A DNA stretch of 64,000 bases from Ilumatobacteraceae bacterium (GTDB lineage Bacteria > Actinomycetota > Acidimicrobiia > Acidimicrobiales > Ilumatobacteraceae), in contig JAWPMO010000001.1 of the NCBI GenBank assembly GCA_033344875.1, forward strand, positions 1,079,595 to 1,143,594. Reading direction: 5' to 3'. Positions 1 to 7,636 of this stretch are shown in pieces. The position numbers and the translations under genes are program-made. Under the pieces are notes generated by a model. That model was not told the origin of the DNA, did not search any database, and saw only the letters and a program-made list of their open reading frames with translations. The first letter of the stretch is position 1. Every line of letters begins with the position of its first letter.

Positions 1-2
1 AC

Positions 3-194
3 TACCTCACCCACGAGGACCTCGGCGAGTGGAAGGGTTTCCAGCCGATCGTCTGGGAGCGCGAGCCCACGGTCGAGGAGATCGCCCGCTACCTGTGGCA
101 CCAGGTCCGTGAGCGCGTCCCGCAGCTCGAGTCGATCGCGCTCACCGAGAGCACCGAGTTCGACCGCTGCCGCACCGTGCGCCTCGCTGCCTGA
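3..194 (+). CDS. 6-pyruvoyl-tetrahydropterin synthase / QueD-like protein, C-terminal fragment
   Basis: Only the last 63 codons are in the window, in frame 3 from base 3 and ending at TGA 192-194. The visible part has PTVEEIARYLW, then a strand ending in ALTESTEFD. This matches the C-terminal half of the QueD/PTPS fold, where a PT-x-E-N/E-IA helix is followed by a strand with the conserved ET/ES that binds the pterin. Such enzymes make 6-carboxy- or 6-pyruvoyl-tetrahydropterin for queuosine, folate or biopterin routes. The metal-binding histidines lie outside the window, so the exact subfamily cannot be decided. Confidence 0.6.
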   Translation, partial: YLTHEDLGEWKGFQPIVWEREPTVEEIARYLWHQVRERVPQLESIALTESTEFDRCRTVRLAA

Positions 195-220
195 CCAGGC
201 GGGCCGTCGGCGGCCGGGAG

Positions 221-226
221 TACGAT
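221..226 (+). promoter_or_regulatory. Leaderless-type -10 hexamer TACGAT
   Basis: TACGAT ends exactly 6 bases before ATG 233. It follows the TAnnnT-N6-start pattern seen before many first genes in this window, so transcription probably begins at the start codon. Confidence 0.55.
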
Positions 227-232
227 GCGCCC

Positions 233-745
233 ATGTACGGCGATGACCGCGGAGCGAGGCGACGGCGCCGGTACCTGATCGCGGCGGTCGCCACGCTCGC
301 CGGGTCGGCGTGCAGCAGCGGCGACGACCCCCGGCCGATCGGGGTCGAGGGCTACAGCACGGTGATCGACGGCTTCTTGCCGGCGGTCCCTGCCGACGGC
401 AGCCGGCCGGTCGTGTACGTCGCCCGACTCGGCGACGAGCCGTTCCCGCTCGACGACCAGGTCGCGATGATCGAACTCGTCGAGGAGAGCCACGACCTCC
501 GCTTCGTCGACGACGTCGAGGCAGCGGTCGACGACGAGGACACCGACGCTCCCCCGCGCGACGACGGGCTCCTGATCGGGGTGGGCACCATCTCGGTCTC
601 GGTGCCGCACGTCGTCAGGGTCGAGGTGTACACCACCGCCGGTGCGGTCGATGCACACAAGGTCACCCTCTCGGTCCGCGACGACGTGTGGCGGGTGGAC
701 ACCAGCGAACCGGTCGACCCGGAGGTGTTCGTCGGTGACGAGTGA
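233..745 (+). CDS. Putative secreted lipoprotein, unknown function
   Basis: A 170-residue protein. It starts with an Arg-rich n-region (residues 7-13), a short hydrophobic stretch and a lipobox-like GSAC near residue 27, which suggests export and lipid anchoring; the -3 position is not the usual Leu. The mature part is acidic and Val-rich, and I recognise no domain. The 3' end overlaps the MFS gene by 11 bases, so the two are probably co-expressed. A TACGAT hexamer 6 bases before the ATG supports this start. Confidence 0.65.
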   Translation: MYGDDRGARRRRRYLIAAVATLAGSACSSGDDPRPIGVEGYSTVIDGFLPAVPADGSRPVVYVARLGDEPFPLDDQVAMIELVEESHDLRFVDDVEAAVDDEDTDAPPRDDGLLIGVGTISVSVPHVVRVEVYTTAGAVDAHKVTLSVRDDVWRVDTSEPVDPEVFVGDE

Positions 746-2228
746 ACCGCTCGACGTCGCCACGACCCGATCGACTGGCGCCGGACTGCGCCGCTGGTTC
801 CTGGGGCCACCACACGTCGATCGGCTGACGGTCACCCACTGCGTCCACGCTGCCGCCGAAGCCTTCTTCACGGTGTCGATGGCCGGATCGATCTTCTTCA
901 GCGTCTCGCCGGATGCAGCGCGGCCTCGCGTGCTGCTGTTCCTCGTCGTGACCCTGGCGCCGTTCCTCGTCATGGCGCCGCTCGTCGGGCCGGTCGTCGA
1001 CCGGATCCGCGGCGGTCTGGCGTCGACGATGGTCGCGACGTTCGGCATCCGTGCCGTGCTCGCACTGCTCCTGGCCGAGAACCTGCGATCGCTGTTCCTG
1101 TTCCCGCTGGTGTTCGGCATCCTCGTGGTCGCCAAGACCTACACGGTCGCCCGGAATGCGCTGGTGCCGTCGCTCGTCGAGGACGAACACGACCTCGTCG
1201 CCGCCAACGCCCGACTGTCACGGACGGCGACGTTCGCCGGCGGGATCGCCGCCGCGCTAGCGGTCGCCTTGTACGCAGGTACGTCGGGCGTCTGGTCGTT
1301 GCGGGTCGCTGCGCTGATCTACGTCGGAGGCGTCGTGGTGGCGTGGCGTGTCCGATCGGTGGCACCACGGCTCGAGCCGGTCGGCCGCGATGCATTCGTC
1401 GAGATGGTCCGGCCGGATGTCTCGGGCGCCGTCTGGGACATGGTGGTGCTCCGCGCCGCGCTCGGGTTCGCGCTGTTCCAGTTCGGCTTCTCGCTGCGCG
1501 CCGAAGGTGAGCCGGCGTGGGTGCTCGGTGCCCTCCTGCTGGCGAACGGCACCGGCGGGTTCGTCGGCACCGTCGTGTCGCCCTGGCTCCGCCGGCACAC
1601 CAACGAGCGATCGATGTTCACGGTCGCCCTGGTGGGGTCTGCGTTGGTCGCGCTCGCGGCCGGCGTCGTGTTCAGCCGCATCACGCTGACCATCGCGATC
1701 TTCGTGCTCGGCATGTCGGTGAGCGTCGGGCGACGCGCCCTCGACGCGACCATTCAGCGCCAGGCGCCGCACGCGAGGAGCGGGCAGGTGTACGCCGGCC
1801 TCGAGACCCGGCTGGAGCTCGCCTGGGTCAGCGCGGCCTGTCTCGCCGTGGCGCTCCGGGTCGCCACGTGGATCGGGATGCTGGCGCTCGCGATCTTCCT
1901 GGCGCTGGTCGCGATCGTCCACCTCCGTCGGCGGGGTGGGCTGCTGTCGGTGCGGCCGGTCGGGTCGATGCCGCTCGCCGACCGGCTGCTCCTGCGCGCC
2001 GAGACGCTCGCCGACCACCACTACTACGACGAGGCGATCGTGGTGGCGCTCGCGGCGCTCGAGGAGGGCCTCGGCGACGGTGGCACCGCACCGTTGACCC
2101 GTGCCGAGCGGTTGGCGCTCGCCGACCCGGCGACGCTCGTCACGGCCGAACGGGCCGCCGACGTCATCGAGACCGTGCGGCATCAGCTCGATGCCACCCC
2201 TCGCCCGGCCACCGACGCCTGCGGGTAG
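735..2228 (+). CDS. MFS transporter with C-terminal cytosolic extension
   Basis: A 497-residue membrane protein from GTG 735, which overlaps the lipoprotein gene by 11 bases. It has about 10-12 hydrophobic segments. After the second segment comes a loop (GPVVDRIRGG) like motif A of the major facilitator superfamily, and the layout resembles the EntS/MFS_3 exporter group. The last ~90 residues, after the final membrane segment, form a charged helical tail rich in Leu, Ala and Glu (DRLLLRAETLADHHYYDEA and onward). A longer upstream start in the same frame is possible, but it would overlap the lipoprotein gene by about 100 bases and lacks signals. The substrate is unknown. Confidence 0.75.
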   Translation: MTSEPLDVATTRSTGAGLRRWFLGPPHVDRLTVTHCVHAAAEAFFTVSMAGSIFFSVSPDAARPRVLLFLVVTLAPFLVMAPLVGPVVDRIRGGLASTMVATFGIRAVLALLLAENLRSLFLFPLVFGILVVAKTYTVARNALVPSLVEDEHDLVAANARLSRTATFAGGIAAALAVALYAGTSGVWSLRVAALIYVGGVVVAWRVRSVAPRLEPVGRDAFVEMVRPDVSGAVWDMVVLRAALGFALFQFGFSLRAEGEPAWVLGALLLANGTGGFVGTVVSPWLRRHTNERSMFTVALVGSALVALAAGVVFSRITLTIAIFVLGMSVSVGRRALDATIQRQAPHARSGQVYAGLETRLELAWVSAACLAVALRVATWIGMLALAIFLALVAIVHLRRRGGLLSVRPVGSMPLADRLLLRAETLADHHYYDEAIVVALAALEEGLGDGGTAPLTRAERLALADPATLVTAERAADVIETVRHQLDATPRPATDACG

Positions 2229-2231
2229 CTT
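2226..2231 (+). promoter_or_regulatory. Leaderless-type -10 hexamer TAGCTT
   Basis: TAGCTT overlaps the stop of the MFS gene and ends 6 bases before GTG 2238, which supports that start and independent transcription of the lipoprotein. Confidence 0.55.
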
Positions 2232-2237
2232 CGACGC

Positions 2238-3176
2238 GTGCGTACTCGGGCTGCCCTGATCATCGTCTCGCTGCTGGCGGCAGCGTGCGGCGGTGATCCC
2301 GAAACGACGCTCACCGACACGACGACGACCGACACGACGATCACCGACACCAGCGAGCCGACGACGACCGACCCTCCGACCTCGGCGACCACCACCGCGC
2401 CGGCGACGACCGCCCCCTCGACCGTCTCGTCGACCGATGCGCCGACGACGGTTCCGACCAGCGCTCCCTCCGACGACGTCCTCGGCGAGGAGCTCGTCGG
2501 TCGCTGGGCCCACTACGACGTGGTCGCCTACGAGGACGGCGTCCTGAAGACGCTCATCATCAGCTACGGGTTCAACGACTTCACGCTGGACGACGGCAAG
2601 GTGATCGATGCAGCGAGTTTCTGCTTCTCCGAGCAGCGGACCGACCAACCGATCGAGACGTCACTGTCCGACGCCGCCACCCAGGCGATCAGGCCGCCGG
2701 CGACGCCGATCGAGGCCACCGAGGTCGACGGCCGGCTGCGGATCAGCCGAGCGGCCACGCCGACACCGGTCGGTATCCGGCTCGACGATCCGGCCAACGA
2801 GTCACTGCCCACCGACCCGACCGACCCGCGCATCGTCGACGACGACGGCGACGGCCAACCGGGTATCACGGTGACCATCCGGGTCAGCGACGATCTGTCG
2901 GGCGAGCTGTACATCGCCCGACGCGAGGTGTTCGCCTACGAGGCCGAGTTGGTCGAGCCCGATCGGCTGGTCGGCACGGTCACCGACGACTCCGAGCAGC
3001 TGGTCATCGGAGCGAGCGATCCGATCTTCGCGAGCTCCGATGCGAACTGGGCCCAGCATCCCGACCTGACGAAGAGCCCGATCATCCTCGTCCGCGTCGA
3101 ACCCGACTGGGACTGTGCCCGCCTCGCAGCGGAGCGAGACGACCTGTTCCCACCAACCCCCGACGTCGACTGGTAA
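2238..3176 (+). CDS. Secreted lipoprotein with Thr-rich linker, unknown function
   Basis: A 312-residue protein. It has a signal peptide, a lipobox (LLAAAC, Cys near residue 17) and then about 55 residues of Thr/Pro/Ser/Ala linker. Such linkers are common in actinobacterial lipoproteins that must span the wall. The globular part (from about residue 80) is acidic, with DDDGDGQPG near residue 205, a Ca-binding-like turn that also occurs in non-EF-hand surface proteins. I do not recognise the domain. It is convergent with the hydrolase gene, with only 4 bases between stops. Confidence 0.7.
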   Translation: MRTRAALIIVSLLAAACGGDPETTLTDTTTTDTTITDTSEPTTTDPPTSATTTAPATTAPSTVSSTDAPTTVPTSAPSDDVLGEELVGRWAHYDVVAYEDGVLKTLIISYGFNDFTLDDGKVIDAASFCFSEQRTDQPIETSLSDAATQAIRPPATPIEATEVDGRLRISRAATPTPVGIRLDDPANESLPTDPTDPRIVDDDGDGQPGITVTIRVSDDLSGELYIARREVFAYEAELVEPDRLVGTVTDDSEQLVIGASDPIFASSDANWAQHPDLTKSPIILVRVEPDWDCARLAAERDDLFPPTPDVDW

Positions 3177-3180
3177 CCAC

Positions 3181-4371
3181 TCACCCCACGTGATCGTCGA
3201 GGAAGCGGCCGATGACGTCGATCGCTTCGGCGAGGTGGGCGCGGCCGTTCTTCCCGGTGTAGTAGTGCGTCGCACCCTGCACCTGGTGGAGGAGCTTGCG
3301 GTCGTGCGAGATCGCTTCGTACAGCCGAGCGGTGTGGCTGGGAGTGCAGGCGTCGTCGGCGGTGTTGCCGACGACGAGGACCGGCTGGGTCACGCTCGGC
3401 AACGACTGCTGGGCGTCGCCGCGGGCGTCGTCGACGCTCCATTGGCTGAGCCAGCTCCGCAGGGTGCAGAACCTGGCCAGCCCGACCGGACCGTCGTTGA
3501 CCACCTTCGGGTCGCCCAGGAAGCAGGTGCCGGGCTCCCGATCGCTCGGATCGATCGTCGGGTCGAGCCAGCGCGGATCGGCCATCGTCCCATGCACGAC
3601 GAACGCCCGCTCGGCATGTGGCTCCCCCGCCTCGCGGAGCGTCGCGAGTTCGTCGCGGACCCACGCCGTGATCCGACGGTTCCTGGCGTGCTGGGCCGCC
3701 CGGTATCGCGCGACGAACCCGGTGGTGTACGGCGGGTGGTTCGGGTTGGAGGGGTCGTACAGGTTCAGTGCCGGATCGCGATCGAACGGGTGGACCTCGT
3801 CGGTGATCGAGGCATCCATCCACTCGGTCAGCGTCTCGTGGCGGGAGACGTGCGCCGCCAGCATCATCAGCGCGTCGGCGGGCGGCAGCTGCTCGGGCGG
3901 GACGACGTACGGATCGCCGGCCGGTGTGTCGGCGATCCCCTCCCCCGCGTTCGCGACCGCCTGGTAGTACGCCGACAGCGAACCACCGCCCGACCATCCG
4001 GCGAGCACCACGTGCCGGTAGCCCAGACGTTCGCGGGCGTCGCGGACCACCTGCCCGAGGTCGGCGACCACCTTCTCCATGATCAACGCCGAGTCGGTAC
4101 CGCGGTAGCGCGAGTTGGCCCAGATGACGTGATGACCCGACGCGGCCAGTCCCGACACGATCGGGAGGTACATGCCCCCTCCGGTCGGGTGCATGAACAC
4201 GAGCACCCGCTCCGCCGGCGACTCGGTCGGTCGCACGAGGTGGCAGTCGAGGCCGACGACGTTGCCGCCACCCCCGTACGTGTCGCTGAACGCCGCGTCT
4301 TCGCGATGCACGAGCACGTATGCGACGCGCTCGCAGCCGGGCGGCGTACCCGGTACGGGCAGATCGGACAC
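3181..4371 (-). CDS. Alpha/beta hydrolase
   Basis: A 396-residue soluble protein with a full alpha/beta-hydrolase triad. The nucleophile elbow is GWSGGG (Ser127), the acid is probably in NTADDACTP, and the His is in GATHYYTG near the C terminus. An oxyanion-loop-like HPTGGG is near residue 60. A ~150-residue cap lies between the nucleophile and the acid, longer than in simple esterases. It starts with GTG one base after the stop of the upstream VOC gene, so both are read from one mRNA. The substrate is unknown; an ester- or thioester-cleaving step with the VOC protein is possible but unproven. Confidence 0.75.
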   Translation of the reverse strand: MSDLPVPGTPPGCERVAYVLVHREDAAFSDTYGGGGNVVGLDCHLVRPTESPAERVLVFMHPTGGGMYLPIVSGLAASGHHVIWANSRYRGTDSALIMEKVVADLGQVVRDARERLGYRHVVLAGWSGGGSLSAYYQAVANAGEGIADTPAGDPYVVPPEQLPPADALMMLAAHVSRHETLTEWMDASITDEVHPFDRDPALNLYDPSNPNHPPYTTGFVARYRAAQHARNRRITAWVRDELATLREAGEPHAERAFVVHGTMADPRWLDPTIDPSDREPGTCFLGDPKVVNDGPVGLARFCTLRSWLSQWSVDDARGDAQQSLPSVTQPVLVVGNTADDACTPSHTARLYEAISHDRKLLHQVQGATHYYTGKNGRAHLAEAIDVIGRFLDDHVG

Positions 4372-4372
4372 G

Positions 4373-5077
4373 TCAGACCCGGACGGGCGGCTCGGCGTAG
4401 CTGCTCAGCTTCGTGATCTCGGCGTCGGAGAGCGCGAGCACCTGCTCGTATCGCTTCGGCGGATATGGGAGGTGCGGCTTGGTCGGGTCGACCGGTGGCT
4501 GCGGGACGGATCCGCCCTCGCCGGCAAACAGGGCGGGCGCCCTGAACCGCTCGAGTTCCTCGGGAGAGATGCCGGCGAGCGCCACGACCTCCGGGTCGAT
4601 CCACGCGTCGGGGTTCATCGCCGCCGAGGAGGTCGCGACCTCGAGCGCCAATCCCTCCGGGCCGGCGAAGTAGATCGACTCGCACATGCCGTGATCGATG
4701 TGGCCGATCACGTTGACGCCCTTGGAGCGGATGCGGTCGCGGATCGCCAACAGTTCGTCGTGGGTGTCGACGTTGAACGCCACGTGCTGCATCGTGCCGG
4801 GGGCCGACGTGCCGGCGCCGGTCCCGGCGTGGGTGACCCCGAGTTCGGACTCGATCTCGGCATTGCCCTGCAGCTGCACGAACGCGACCGAGCAGAAGTC
4901 GTTCAGGCGACAGAACCCGTGCCAGCCACCGGGCACACCGTGCATCCAGAACAGCGCCTCGAGTTCGGCGCCGAGCACGTCGGAGAAGAACTCGATCTGT
5001 GCCTTGATGTCCGCCGTGCTGATCGCGAGGTGGTGCACCCCGTTGATCCGCACGTTCGACAGCCCCTGCGTTGTCAT
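4373..5077 (-). CDS. VOC-family (glyoxalase/extradiol dioxygenase fold) protein
   Basis: A 234-residue protein. Two beta-alpha-beta-beta-beta modules are recognisable. The first begins INGVHHLAISTADIKAQIEFF, typical of VOC metalloenzymes, with the first metal His in GVHHLA. The second has MQHVAFNV and a Glu in GLALEVA, which fits a His/His/Glu metal site. The last ~70 residues are a Pro-rich tail. I chose ATG 5077 because it begins the conserved strand and has a GAGGGGG ribosome site just upstream. The longer in-frame extension upstream has no domain sense. It is translationally linked to the alpha/beta hydrolase, which suggests degradation of a small organic compound. Confidence 0.75.
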   Translation of the reverse strand: MTTQGLSNVRINGVHHLAISTADIKAQIEFFSDVLGAELEALFWMHGVPGGWHGFCRLNDFCSVAFVQLQGNAEIESELGVTHAGTGAGTSAPGTMQHVAFNVDTHDELLAIRDRIRSKGVNVIGHIDHGMCESIYFAGPEGLALEVATSSAAMNPDAWIDPEVVALAGISPEELERFRAPALFAGEGGSVPQPPVDPTKPHLPYPPKRYEQVLALSDAEITKLSSYAEPPVRV

Positions 5078-5151
5078 GACGACCCCCTCGTCGATCGGTC
5101 CGATCAGCTTCGCACCGATCGGGCGGCGCCGACCAGTCGCACGGCGGTCGG

Positions 5152-6387
5152 TCAGCGAACCCGGCGCGCCGCGAAGCGTTCGGCGCGCCGGACGACCGTC
5201 AGGTACAGATTGCGGGACGGCACGGCGGGGAGCGCCGACGCGTCGCACACGTACACGCCGTCGTAGCCACGGACCGCGCCGTCGCCGTCGAGCACGGTGC
5301 CGGAGCGGCACGAGGCAGCAACGTGGTGGAAACCGCCCAGGTGATCGGGCAGCCAGGCTCGGAGCGCTCCCTCGTCGCGCATGATCGCGTCGGGCGACGT
5401 GCCGTGCTCGTCGACGTATCGGGCGCCGACGACCTCGCCGAGCGCCGGGTCGTCGAGCAGCGCGACCGCTTCCCTGAGCACGCCGGCGAGCGCCTCGCCG
5501 TCGGCCGGATCAGTGAGCTGGCGGAGTTCGACGAGCGGTGGACCGTCCGGATCCGGCAGCGACACTCGTCCGGTGCTGCGCACGGTCAGGTGACCGGCGA
5601 TCAACGCTCCCATGTCGGTCCGACCGGGCAGGCGGTCCATGACCACGATCTGCCGGTGCGGTCGTGCGACGATCGCACCGATCGCCACACCGTCGGACGG
5701 CCCGGCCGCCAGGTCGAACGAGATGGCGATGCCGGCATGGTCCTGGATCCCGTCGCCGACCCCCGGGGTGTCGACACCGGAGCGGAGCAGCAGCGCCGGC
5801 GTCTCGATCGCTCCGGCGCACACGACGACGCGGTCGGCCGGTATCTGCTCGCCCGCTGTGGTCTCGACACCGATCGCCCGACGATCGTCGAACACGATGC
5901 GGGCGACGTTCGTCTCACACCGCACTCGCAGGTTGTCCCGGGCGAGCGCCGGTCGCAGGTACGCATCGACCACGGTGACCCGTCGCCCGCCGCGGCGGAC
6001 GAGGCCGACACGGGCGCCGTCGCCGGCGACGGCGAGCACGGCCCGGGCGACCGGGCCGAGGTCGTCGGCCGGCTCGATCGGGAGTTGGTGGCCACGTGCC
6101 TCGACCACCGGGTCGCCGACGACCACGGCACCGTTGACGAGGGACGAACCTCCCAAGCCGGATCCCTGCAGATAGGGCACCGGGTCGGCACCGGGTCGCC
6201 GCACGACCGTCACGTCCGATCGCAGCATCGAGGCACGATCGACGACGGGCTGGCCCGGAGCGCCCGACACCGCCCCCTGGTCGGATCCCGCCTCGAGCAG
6301 GGTCACCTCGTCGGAGGGCACCTCGCTCAGCCGGGCGGCCACGACACATCCGGCCGATCCACCGCCGACCACCAGCCAGCGGGTCAC
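5152..6387 (-). CDS. GMC-family FAD-dependent oxidoreductase
   Basis: A 411-residue enzyme. The N-terminal Rossmann motif is VVGGGSAGCVVAARL, followed by GSGLGGSSLVNGAV near residue 80. The typical GMC C-terminal block is HHVAASCRSG, then VCDASALPAVPSRN. The motif His is in HHVA; the second catalytic His/Asn is probably the Asn of PSRN. It is ~100 residues shorter than choline-dehydrogenase-type GMC enzymes, mainly in the substrate domain. GTG 6387 overlaps the phosphatase stop by 4 bases (GTGA), fixing the start. Such enzymes oxidise alcohols or sugars; the substrate is unknown. Confidence 0.8.
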   Translation of the reverse strand: MTRWLVVGGGSAGCVVAARLSEVPSDEVTLLEAGSDQGAVSGAPGQPVVDRASMLRSDVTVVRRPGADPVPYLQGSGLGGSSLVNGAVVVGDPVVEARGHQLPIEPADDLGPVARAVLAVAGDGARVGLVRRGGRRVTVVDAYLRPALARDNLRVRCETNVARIVFDDRRAIGVETTAGEQIPADRVVVCAGAIETPALLLRSGVDTPGVGDGIQDHAGIAISFDLAAGPSDGVAIGAIVARPHRQIVVMDRLPGRTDMGALIAGHLTVRSTGRVSLPDPDGPPLVELRQLTDPADGEALAGVLREAVALLDDPALGEVVGARYVDEHGTSPDAIMRDEGALRAWLPDHLGGFHHVAASCRSGTVLDGDGAVRGYDGVYVCDASALPAVPSRNLYLTVVRRAERFAARRVR

Positions 6388-7055
6388 TCCCGGGGGGTCT
6401 CTTTCATGAGGCCGTGCAGGTGGGCGGCGTCGTTGTAGCGAGCGAGCCGCCAGCGACCCGGCTTGGTCAGCACGAACTCGGTCAGCGAGGTGTTGAGCGT
6501 GTGCAGGTCGAACGCCCCGGTCTGGGGAAGCCGCAGGAGTGAGCGGAAGGCAGCGTCGACGACGCCGCCGTGACACGAGATGACCACGAGACCACCCTCG
6601 TGTCGGCGCACCGCTTCCGACAACGCTTCGCCGACTCGATGGTGGAACGTCGCCAGCGTCTCGCCCTCGGGGAACGTGACGGCGTGCGGGTCGCCGTGCC
6701 AGTCGGGCATCCCGTAGCGGTCGACGAACTCCTGGAACGTCAGGCCGTCGCAGACCGGGCCGGGATCGTGTTCGCCGAAGCGGGCGTCGGTCTGCACGGT
6801 GAGCCCGAGCGAGGGTGCGAAGATCTCGGCGGTCTCGACGGCTCGCGGGTACTCGCTCGCCAGCAGCACCGTGGCGTCGGCGAGTTCCCCCGTGTCGGCC
6901 AGGCGATCGCGGAGCCGAGCCGACTGTTCGACCCCGAGCGGTGACAAGCCGCTACACGTCCGGGGGCCTCCGATCACGCGTCTGACCGTCACCTTCGATT
7001 CGCCGTGTCGGACGAGGACGACGCGGGTCGGTCGGAAGTCGGACGAGTCGCTCAT
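6384..7055 (-). CDS. Histidine phosphatase family protein (phosphoglycerate-mutase-like)
   Basis: A 223-residue protein with the VRHGES motif at residues 15-20, whose His would be phosphorylated, SEYPRAVETAEIF (second Arg) and ISCHGGVV (second His). This is the branch-1 histidine phosphatase fold. It could act on phosphosugars, nucleotides or cofactors; the sequence does not decide. Its start overlaps the EVE gene stop by ATGA and its stop overlaps the GMC gene start by GTGA, so the three genes are translationally coupled. Confidence 0.85.
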   Translation of the reverse strand: MSDSSDFRPTRVVLVRHGESKVTVRRVIGGPRTCSGLSPLGVEQSARLRDRLADTGELADATVLLASEYPRAVETAEIFAPSLGLTVQTDARFGEHDPGPVCDGLTFQEFVDRYGMPDWHGDPHAVTFPEGETLATFHHRVGEALSEAVRRHEGGLVVISCHGGVVDAAFRSLLRLPQTGAFDLHTLNTSLTEFVLTKPGRWRLARYNDAAHLHGLMKETPRE

Positions 7056-7519
7056 GTCCGGGCCCGTTTTGCGTCGGCCGCGGCGACGATGGCGTCGAAC
7101 TCGGCGTCGGTGAGCGGCATGACCGACAGGCGGTTGCCGCGGGCGAGCAGCTTGCAGTCGACCAGTTCGGGCATCTGCTTCAGTTCATCGAGCGACACGA
7201 ACTCGAGCGGTCGGTCCGGCGCCACGGTCACCCAGTCCCATCGCGGGTCGTCGGGGTCGGATGCCGGGTCGTGGTACTTGGCGGACGGATCGAACTGCGT
7301 CGGATCGGGTTCGGCGCCCTTGACGATCTTGCAGATGCCGGCGACACCTGGCGGTTTCGCGTTGGAGTGGTAGAAGATCGCCCGGTCGCCACGACGCATC
7401 TCCCGCATGAAGTTGCGAGCCTGGTAGTTCCGCACGCCGTCCCAGCCCTCCCGCTTGTTGCGGACCAGGTCGTCGTATCCGAAGACGTCGGGTTCCGATT
7501 TCAACAGCCATTTCGCCAC
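7052..7519 (-). CDS. EVE domain protein
   Basis: A 155-residue protein matching a whole EVE domain: KWLLKSEPDVFGYDDL at the N terminus, GVRNYQARNFMREM, then GDRAIFYHSN, with the conserved SEP and aromatic cage positions. EVE domains have a PUA/YTH-like fold and are thought to read modified bases in DNA or RNA. Here it heads a leftward operon of oxidoreductase and phosphatase genes. GTG 7519 is chosen because a TACGGT hexamer ends 7 bases upstream and the domain begins at the next codon. Longer upstream readings run antisense to purL and are not real. Confidence 0.85.
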   Translation of the reverse strand: MAKWLLKSEPDVFGYDDLVRNKREGWDGVRNYQARNFMREMRRGDRAIFYHSNAKPPGVAGICKIVKGAEPDPTQFDPSAKYHDPASDPDDPRWDWVTVAPDRPLEFVSLDELKQMPELVDCKLLARGNRLSVMPLTDAEFDAIVAAADAKRART

Positions 7520-7526
7520 GACGACG

Positions 7527-7532
7527 ACCGTA
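7527..7532 (-). promoter_or_regulatory. -10 hexamer TACGGT for the EVE operon
   Basis: On the minus strand TACGGT ends 7 bases before GTG 7519. It lies back to back with the purL promoter, about 95 bases away. Confidence 0.5.
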
Positions 7533-7623
7533 GCGGCACGGCGAGCCGTCGTGAGTCGTCCAAGTTCGCGTGATCGCGCGCAAATATTTCGTTCAAACAC
7601 CACTCGTCGGGTGCTCCACGTCC

Positions 7624-7629
7624 TAGGTT
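7624..7629 (+). promoter_or_regulatory. -10 hexamer TAGGTT for the pur cluster
   Basis: TAGGTT ends 7 bases before GTG 7637. No Shine-Dalgarno sequence precedes the start, which fits a leaderless purL mRNA. Confidence 0.5.
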
Positions 7630-7636
7630 CGCGCCA

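Noticed and set aside
3115-4416. Large plus-strand frames opposite the hydrolase and VOC genes
   Set aside because: Their sequences are shadows of the minus-strand genes, with no domain pattern or start signals.
5093-5105. GATCGG-T-CCGATC palindrome before the VOC gene as an operator
   Set aside because: GATCG-type words are extremely common in this genome, so a short palindrome of this kind is expected by chance.
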